From the NCBI RefSeq assembly GCF_001270495.1, contig NZ_LGUR01000140.1, forward strand, positions 48,918 to 112,917: a stretch of 64,000 nucleotides of DNA, read 5' to 3'. The notes beneath the pieces were generated by a model, which was not told the DNA's origin, searched no databases, and saw only the letters and a program-made list of their open reading frames with translations. Below are positions 58,772 to 64,000 of the stretch, piece after piece. Each line of letters starts with the position of its first letter. The stretch's first letter is position 1. The DNA is from Streptomyces viridochromogenes (GTDB lineage Bacteria > Actinomycetota > Actinomycetes > Streptomycetales > Streptomycetaceae). Both the position numbers and the translations under genes were made by a program.

Positions 58772-60163
58772 ATGGCACCCGGCCTTCCCACCGCCATGGA
58801 CCGACCGCACTTCATCGGTATCGGTGGGGCCGGAATGTCGGGGATCGCGAAGATTCTCGCGCAGCGGGGGGCCAAGGTGGCCGGCAGTGACGCCAGGGAG
58901 TCCGCGACCGCCGAGGCGCTGCGGGCGCTGGGGGCGACCGTGCATATCGGGCACGCGGCGGAGCACCTCGCGGACGACGCCAGCTGTGTCGTCGTGTCGT
59001 CGGCGATCCGGAAGGACAACCCCGAGCTGGCCCGCGCCGCCGAGCTGGGCATTCCGGTGGTGCACCGCTCCGACGCGCTCGCCTCGCTGATGGACGGGCT
59101 GCGCCCGATCGCCGTCGCCGGTACGCACGGCAAGACGACCACGACGTCGATGCTGGCCGTCTCCCTGACCGAGCTGGGCCTCGAGCCGTCGTACGCCATC
59201 GGCGGCGACCTCGACGCCCCCGGCTCGAACGCCCTGCACGGCGACGGTGACATCTTCGTCGCCGAGGCGGACGAATCGGACCGCAGCTTCCACAAGTACG
59301 CCCCCGACGTCGCGATCGTCCTGAACGTCGAGCTCGACCACCACGCCAACTACGCGTCGATGGACGAGATCTACGAGTCCTTCGAGACGTTCGCGGACCG
59401 CATCACCGACGGCGGCACGCTGGTGATCTCGGCGGACCAGGACGGGGCGCGGGAGCTGACCCGGCGGGTCGCGGCCGGTGAGGTGCGGGTGGTGACGTAC
59501 GGCGAGGCCGAGGACGCCGACGTGCGTGTCCTGTCGGTGCTGCCGCAGGGGCTCAAGAGCGAGGTCACCGTCCTCCTCGACGGCCAGGAGCTCACCTTCA
59601 CGGTCTCGGTCCCGGGCCGCCACTACGCGCTCAACGCGGTGGCCGCCCTCGCGGCGGGCGCGGCGCTCGGCGTCCCGGCCGCCGAGCTGGCCCCGGCCCT
59701 GGCGGCCTACACGGGCGTCAAGCGGCGGCTCCAGCTGAAGGGCGAGGCCGCGGGCGTCCAGGTCATCGACTCCTACGCCCACCACCCGACCGAGATGACC
59801 GCCGACCTGGAGGCCATGCGCTCGGCCGCCGGGGACGCCCGGATCCTGGTCGTCTACCAGCCCCACCTCTTCTCCCGTACCCAGGAGCTCGGCAAGGAGA
59901 TGGGCGACGCCCTCGCCCTCGCGGACTCCTCGCTCGTCCTCGACATCTATCCGGCCCGTGAGGACCCGATCCCCGGCATCACCAGCGAGCTGGTCATCGA
60001 GGCGGCGCGGGCGGCCGGCGCCGAGGTGACGCCGGTGCCGGACAAGGCCGAGGTGCCCGCACTGATCGCGGGAATGGCGAAGCCCGGTGATCTCGTTCTC
60101 ACCATGGGCGCGGGCGATGTCACCGACCTGGGCCCGCTCATTCTGGACCGCCTGTCGAAGTGA
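58772..60163 (+). CDS. murC: UDP-N-acetylmuramate-L-alanine ligase
   Basis: 463-aa ATP-dependent ligase that adds L-alanine to UDP-MurNAc, starting the peptidoglycan stem peptide. The UDP-binding N-terminus is HFIGIGGAGMSGIAKIL. The ATP loop is AGTHGKTTTTSMLA (about residue 115-128). The central domain has EADESDRSFH and LNVELDHHANY, and the C-terminal domain YAHHPTEMTADLEAMR. ATG at 58772 has GGGAGAAC 5 nt upstream. It lies outside the main dcw cluster and is followed after 13 bp by msrB. Confidence 0.96.
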   Translation: MAPGLPTAMDRPHFIGIGGAGMSGIAKILAQRGAKVAGSDARESATAEALRALGATVHIGHAAEHLADDASCVVVSSAIRKDNPELARAAELGIPVVHRSDALASLMDGLRPIAVAGTHGKTTTTSMLAVSLTELGLEPSYAIGGDLDAPGSNALHGDGDIFVAEADESDRSFHKYAPDVAIVLNVELDHHANYASMDEIYESFETFADRITDGGTLVISADQDGARELTRRVAAGEVRVVTYGEAEDADVRVLSVLPQGLKSEVTVLLDGQELTFTVSVPGRHYALNAVAALAAGAALGVPAAELAPALAAYTGVKRRLQLKGEAAGVQVIDSYAHHPTEMTADLEAMRSAAGDARILVVYQPHLFSRTQELGKEMGDALALADSSLVLDIYPAREDPIPGITSELVIEAARAAGAEVTPVPDKAEVPALIAGMAKPGDLVLTMGAGDVTDLGPLILDRLSK

Positions 60164-60176
60164 GGGGCAAGCACTC

Positions 60177-60584
60177 ATGTCGTACGACATCGAAAAGCCG
60201 GACGAGCAGTGGCGCACGGAGCTGACCCCGGCCGAGTACGCCGTCCTCCGTCAGGCCGGTACGGAGCCCGCCTTCACCGGTGAGTACACCAACACCAAGA
60301 CGACGGGCGTCTACTCCTGCCGCGCCTGCGGCGCCGAGCTCTTCACCTCCACCACGAAGTTCGAGTCCCACTGCGGCTGGCCGTCCTTCTACGATGCACG
60401 CGACTCAGACGCGGTCGAACTTCTGGCCGACACGTCGCATGGGATGGTCCGTACGGAGGTCCGGTGCGCCCGCTGCGGCTCGCACCTGGGCCACGTCTTC
60501 GAGGGCGAGGGTTACCCGACCCCGACGGACCAGCGCTACTGCATCAACTCGATCTCCCTGCGGCTGGTCCCGGACGGGGACTGA
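60177..60584 (+). CDS. msrB: Peptide-methionine (R)-S-oxide reductase
   Basis: 135-aa repair enzyme that reduces methionine R-sulfoxide. Zinc cysteines are in YSCRACGAELF and VRCARCGSHLGHVF, the substrate part is HCGWPSFYDARDSDAVELL, and the catalytic cysteine is in QRYCINSISLRL. Length is normal. ATG at 60177 has GAGGGGC upstream and lies 13 bp after murC, so the two may be cotranscribed. A damaged msrB-like sequence lies 1.4 kb downstream. Confidence 0.95.
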   Translation: MSYDIEKPDEQWRTELTPAEYAVLRQAGTEPAFTGEYTNTKTTGVYSCRACGAELFTSTTKFESHCGWPSFYDARDSDAVELLADTSHGMVRTEVRCARCGSHLGHVFEGEGYPTPTDQRYCINSISLRLVPDGD

Positions 60585-60601
60585 GTACGGGAGGGGAACG
60601 T

Positions 60602-61522
60602 ATGTGGGGGCGCGTCCTGCGGCAGGCGGGCATAGCGGACCCGTCGCTGCGGCGCGACTACGCGCTTCAGCGGCGTGTGGTGGCCCGCTTCGCGCGAGCC
60701 GAGTACCTGGCCGTACGTCTTCTGCTGCCGACGGCTCTCCAGCCCGACGTCGTCGCGGCCGTCGCCTTCATGCACGAGACCGACAACCGCGTCGACCGGG
60801 GTGGGGCGGCCGAGCGCTCGGCCGCCCTGGCCGAGTGGGCCGAGCGGGTAGAGAAGGCATGTACCACCGGAGACGCCGATCTTCCCGTGCTGCGCGTGCT
60901 GGCTCACACCGCCGAGCGGCACCCGGGCATGCGGGCCCGTGTCGGGGACTTCCTCGACGGGGCCGTGCTGGAAGTCGCTTGGGAGGAGTTCGCCACCGAG
61001 GCGGAGTTCGACCGGTACGTCACCGGCTACTCGCTACCTGCCCTCATGCTCACGGCGGGCCTTCTGGCTCCTGCCGGGTCTCCCGGCCCGGACGAGTTCA
61101 TCAGTTGCTGCGAGAGGCTGATCTCGGCGATGCAGCGTCTCGACTTCCTGGAAGACCTCGCGTCGGATCTCCGCACAGGGCGCCTTGGCATCCCTGTGGA
61201 GGCCCTCGAAGACTGCGACGTCAGCCGGGCGGACCTGCTGCCGGACAGACCGCAGAGCCCGGCAGTCAACCGTCTGATCCAGACCCAGGCCGACGCCGCC
61301 GCGACCGCACTGGAGTCAGCGAGGCCGCTGGAGCATACGGTGAGCCCCGCGAACAAGCCCTTCGTGCGCGCGCTGATCGGTGTGCAGCAGTTCCGTCTTG
61401 AGGCCGTACGGGCGGTCGGCGCCGGGCTCATCGAACGACCGTCAGGGCCTTCGGCGGTAGGCAGCCTCTGCTTGCTGGCACGGGAGACTGCCGCACGGTG
61501 GCGCCCCCGCAGTGGAGGTTGA
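60602..61522 (+). CDS. Squalene/phytoene synthase-like protein
   Basis: 306-aa all-helical protein with both prenyl-diphosphate signatures of the head-to-head synthase family in degenerate form: FMHETDNRVDRG (D61, D65) and QRLDFLEDLASDLRTGRLGI (second aspartate-rich helix). The start (SLRRDYALQRRVVARFARAE) also matches the family. ATG at 60602 is 17 bp after msrB, with GGGAGGGG upstream. Codon third positions include more A and T than its neighbours by eye, which suggests transfer. No carotenoid or hopanoid genes are adjacent, so the product is unknown. Confidence 0.7.
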   Translation: MWGRVLRQAGIADPSLRRDYALQRRVVARFARAEYLAVRLLLPTALQPDVVAAVAFMHETDNRVDRGGAAERSAALAEWAERVEKACTTGDADLPVLRVLAHTAERHPGMRARVGDFLDGAVLEVAWEEFATEAEFDRYVTGYSLPALMLTAGLLAPAGSPGPDEFISCCERLISAMQRLDFLEDLASDLRTGRLGIPVEALEDCDVSRADLLPDRPQSPAVNRLIQTQADAAATALESARPLEHTVSPANKPFVRALIGVQQFRLEAVRAVGAGLIERPSGPSAVGSLCLLARETAARWRPRSGG

Positions 61523-61620
61523 CGCCCATGTCTGTGGCGTGGCCGAGTGTCCTGTGAGGCGTGGGTGCTGTAACGCCGGCCACGGCGCTCCGGCGAGTGA
61601 GACGCCGAGGGAACCACCGC

Positions 61621-61926
61621 CTACGCCGCTGGACCGAGGTCGCCTTCGATGACGGTCTGGATGATCGGGGGCCGGTCCCGGAGGGCGAGGAGCTCGTTGG
61701 CGAGGTCCGCGGTGAGGGTTCGCAGTCGCGGCTGGCCGGCCACGGGAGCGCGGCGCACGTCCCACACGCCGATGGACAGGACTTCCAAGCCCGGGTGGAC
61801 GGCCGCCTCAATACTCCCCAGGCTCGATGTGTTGACTCGGGCCACGGCCGGCGGCCGCCGTTCTTCCCGGCGGGCGGGTTCCACGCTGGGCCGGTCCAGG
61901 ATCAGGTCGGTGAGTGCCACTGACAT
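61621..61926 (-). CDS. Uncertain small gene or gene fragment
   Basis: A minus-strand frame of 101 codons from ATG 61926 (MSVALTDLILDRPSVEPARR to NELLALRDRPPIIQTVIEGD). The last 50 residues look protein-like, but no family is recognised and no good ribosome site is seen. It lies in the 61523-62266 gap next to an msrB relic, so it may be decaying DNA. The rest of that gap shows no other gene. Confidence 0.3.
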   Translation of the reverse strand: MSVALTDLILDRPSVEPARREERRPPAVARVNTSSLGSIEAAVHPGLEVLSIGVWDVRRAPVAGQPRLRTLTADLANELLALRDRPPIIQTVIEGDLGPAA

Positions 61927-62023
61927 CGACTCTGCCGGGTCCGCGTGACTCCGGGCCCTTGCACAGCCGAGGGCCCACTCCGAACCGGGGGACACGCCCT
62001 CGACCGTGAGTTGTGAATATGCG

Positions 62024-62154
62024 AATCATGACGGCTGGCCCTCCTTCTACGACCCGAGGGACACCGACGCGGTGGAGCTCATCGAGGACCGCTCGCACCT
62101 CAGCGGTACTGCATCAACAGCATCTCGCTCCGGCTGACGCCGGCCGAAGGCTGA
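62024..62154 (+). pseudogene. Relic of an msrB paralogue with internal deletion
   Basis: Frame from 62024 reads NHDGWPSFYDPRDTDAVELI then EDRSH, the MsrB substrate loop. From 62101, in another frame, it reads QRYCINSISLRLTPAEG and stops at 62154, the MsrB C-terminus. About 30 residues holding the second zinc cysteine pair are missing at the junction and the frame changes. The N-terminal third is also gone. It differs from the intact msrB at 60177, so it derives from a paralogue. Confidence 0.75.
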
Positions 62155-62266
62155 CGCCGCGCGAACGCCGACCCCGCTGCGCTGGCACGCCGGATGCCGG
62201 TGTTCCTAGACTCGTAAGGCACGTCCGGCCCGGCTGTCAGTCCCTGCGGGAAGGCGGTGGCGCTGC

Positions 62267-63013
62267 ATGCCGTACGTCGCTGTGAGTGCGATCAGCCATC
62301 CCGGACTGCTGCGCGAGCGGAACGAGGACAGCCTCGTCGTCGGGCCGTGGACCCTGTGCGGCACCGTGACCGAGAATCCGCAGACCCTGATCTTCCCGCT
62401 GGGCACGCCCCTCGTCGTGGCCGTCGCCGACGGGCTCGGCGGGCATCCCGGCGGGGAGGTGGCCAGTGCCCTGGTGGTGCGCCGGATCGCCTCGCTCGGG
62501 CCCGCCCTGAGCAGCGAGGTCGCCGTCCGTGACGCCCTGAACACCTGCAACCGCGCCGTGTACCAGGCGGCCGGCGGCGATGAGGGCGGCGAGCTGAGCG
62601 CCATGGGGACGACGATCGCCGGAGTCGTCGTACAGCCCGGCTCGGTCACGACGTTCAACGTGGGGGACAGCCGGGTCCTCGCGGCGTCGCCCGACGGGCT
62701 GCGCCAGCTGAGCGTCGACGACAGCCCGCCGCACCCGGTCGGGCGCACCACCTCACTCGTCACCCAGTGCCTGGGCGGCTCGCCCGTCTATCGCGCCGTC
62801 CTGCCCCATGTCAGGGCCGAGCCCCTGACTCCCGGTGAGCGCTACCTCGTCTGCTCGGACGGGCTGACGGACCCGGTGCCGGAGGCGGTACTGGACGAGA
62901 TCCTGCGGGAGCACGACGACGGCCGGGCGGCCTTCGAGCTGTGGAAGGCCGCGATCGAGGCGGGCGGGCCCGACAACATCACGGTGGCGGTGGTGCGGGT
63001 CGCGGAGGAGTGA
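62267..63013 (+). CDS. PP2C-family Ser/Thr protein phosphatase
   Basis: 248-aa metal-dependent phosphatase. Motifs with metal aspartates are LLRERNEDSLVV, VVAVADGLGGHPGGEVAS, LVCSDGLTDPV and GPDNITVAVV; the MGTT and FNVGDSRVL motifs are also present. No membrane segment. ATG at 62267 is downstream of a weak site. It could reverse Ser/Thr kinase signalling; no intact kinase gene is in the window. Confidence 0.9.
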   Translation: MPYVAVSAISHPGLLRERNEDSLVVGPWTLCGTVTENPQTLIFPLGTPLVVAVADGLGGHPGGEVASALVVRRIASLGPALSSEVAVRDALNTCNRAVYQAAGGDEGGELSAMGTTIAGVVVQPGSVTTFNVGDSRVLAASPDGLRQLSVDDSPPHPVGRTTSLVTQCLGGSPVYRAVLPHVRAEPLTPGERYLVCSDGLTDPVPEAVLDEILREHDDGRAAFELWKAAIEAGGPDNITVAVVRVAEE

Positions 63014-63044
63014 GGGGGAGCGGGCCGGGCAGCCGTCCGCCGGG

Positions 63045-64000
63045 TCAGAGGATCTTGCGCTGGACCATGACCGAGAGCACCAGCGCGCCCGGCAGCAGGG
63101 GGACCCAGACCGTCAGGACGCGGTAGCCGATGACGGTGGCCGCCGCCAGGCCCATCGGGGCGCCGAAGGTGATCATCGTGAACACCACGCCCGCGTCCAC
63201 GGGGCCGATGCCGCCCGGCGCGGGCACCGCGCCCACCGCCGTGCTGGCGAGGAGGAGCGCGAGGACCACCTGCGTCCAGGACAGCGGCAGCCCTAGCGCG
63301 AAGCCGACCGAGGCGAGCACGCTCGCCTGGAGCAGCGGGGTGGCGGCGGCCCCGCCCCAGAGGGCGAGGACGCGGCTGGGGCGGGTGTGCAGGATGCGCG
63401 CGTCGGTCAGGGCGGTGCGTACGAAGCCGAGGAGGGGGCGCCGTAGCGGTCGTACGGCTGTCACGAGCACGCCTGCGGTGACGAGGGCGGTCGTCACGCC
63501 GCCGGCGACCATGAGCAACGTCCGCCGGTCCGGGAGGAGTTCGCCGAGGTGCAGCAGCTCGGGGAAGGCCACGAGGAAGGCGAGGAGCACCAGTGTCTTC
63601 GCCACCGGTTTGACCAGGGAGTACAGGGCGAGCGAGGCGGTGGCCCGGGACAGGGGTATGCCGCGGCTCTGGAGGAAGCGCAGGGTGACGGCGTGGGCGC
63701 CGATACTGGCCGGCAGCACCTGGTTGGCGGCGCCGGCGGCGAACTGGGACGCGAGCAGCAGGCCCGGCGGAAGCCGTTCCGGCAGGGCCCCTTGGCGGAC
63801 GACCGCGGCGATCACCCAGCCCATGCAGGTGAAGAAGAGACCGGCCAGCAGCCACCAGGGGTCGGCGGAGGAGAGCCGGGCGGCGCCGTCGCGGACGGTG
63901 TGCCAGTCGGCCACCGCCCATGCCCCGATCAGCGGGAGCGGAAGCAGGGGCAGCGCGTGGCGGGCGATGCGAGCGATGCGGGTGGGGGAGAGGCGGGGAC
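63045..64000 (-). CDS. UPF0104/LPG-synthase-like membrane protein, 5' end cut by window
   Basis: At least 317 codons of a polytopic membrane protein; the frame is open to the window edge (RIARIARHALPLLPLPLIGA precedes the helix pattern). It resembles the flippase-like membrane domain of lysylphosphatidylglycerol synthases (QFAAGAANQVLPASIGAHAV, AVGAVPAPGGIGPVDAGVVF). No synthase domain is visible. Convergent with the PP2C gene, 31 bp between stops. The start is outside the window. Confidence 0.8.
   Translation of the reverse strand, partial: PRLSPTRIARIARHALPLLPLPLIGAWAVADWHTVRDGAARLSSADPWWLLAGLFFTCMGWVIAAVVRQGALPERLPPGLLLASQFAAGAANQVLPASIGAHAVTLRFLQSRGIPLSRATASLALYSLVKPVAKTLVLLAFLVAFPELLHLGELLPDRRTLLMVAGGVTTALVTAGVLVTAVRPLRRPLLGFVRTALTDARILHTRPSRVLALWGGAAATPLLQASVLASVGFALGLPLSWTQVVLALLLASTAVGAVPAPGGIGPVDAGVVFTMITFGAPMGLAAATVIGYRVLTVWVPLLPGALVLSVMVQRKIL

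Noticed and set aside
1..64000. CRISPR arrays, tRNA or rRNA genes, prophage or insertion sequences
   Set aside because: No regularly spaced repeats, no cloverleaf-like sequence with conserved TTC-A motifs and no transposase or integrase frames were noticed. Short RNA genes could still be missed by eye.

Overview
The window is chromosomal DNA from a Streptomyces. Third codon positions are almost all G or C, GTG starts are common, Tat and lipobox export signals are frequent, and one developmental-type TTA codon occurs. The gene order ngcEFG - rok7B7 - xylFGH - dxs - fadB/thiolase - rnd - whiI - hemE - hemY/hemQ - zapE - murC - msrB matches, from memory, the SCO6005 to SCO6060 part of the S. coelicolor core chromosome. 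No tRNA, rRNA, CRISPR array, insertion sequence or prophage was seen.

Layout. 1-10.6 kb is carbohydrate uptake: a GH92 alpha-mannosidase (cut by the window edge), the NgcEFG-type GlcNAc/chitobiose ABC transporter, the ROK regulator Rok7B7 and the xylose transporter XylFGH. 10.8-17.8 kb holds dxs, an APC amino-acid permease, an NYN/oxidoreductase pair and two proteins of unknown function. 17.9-21.2 kb is a fatty-acid oxidation operon. 21.5-28.1 kb is a mannoside module: LacI regulator, GH2 beta-mannosidase and a divergent sugar ABC transporter. 28.3-33.3 kb has rnd and a small type VII secretion-like module with lipoproteins. 33.7-42.6 kb has the developmental regulator whiI and coproporphyrin-pathway heme genes (hemE, hemY, hemQ), with a rhomboid protease, a CoA-disulfide-reductase-like enzyme and a DUF4349 lipoprotein between them. 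42.6-50.3 kb has a secreted peptidase, DUF4142, a DUF692 (MNIO) enzyme, a Pth2-like hydrolase, an ABC exporter whose ATPase carries a TTA codon, and a deacetylase. 50.4-55.3 kb has a kinase relic, a PhoX-like protein, an SPFH protein and a SulP/carbonic anhydrase pair. 55.3-64 kb has zapE, a RibD-like reductase, murC, msrB, an isoprenoid-synthase-like gene, an msrB relic, a PP2C phosphatase and a UPF0104 flippase-like protein.

How the genes work together. A 12-bp LacI-type palindrome lies just upstream of the GH92 gene, and a one-mismatch copy lies in the divergent promoter between the GH2/lacI operon and the sugar transporter 23 kb away. This predicts one regulon for alpha- and beta-mannosidases. 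Together with the chitobiose-type transporter NgcEFG, these genes could dismantle high-mannose N-glycans (inference). Other regulatory palindromes were found upstream of dxs, the thiolase, the 14.8-kb oxidoreductase and a small secreted protein. Five copies of a dispersed intergenic repeat sit between genes.

Decayed genes. Two relics are readable: a Ser/Thr kinase with its middle missing, next to phoX, and an msrB fragment with an internal deletion and frame change, close to the intact msrB.
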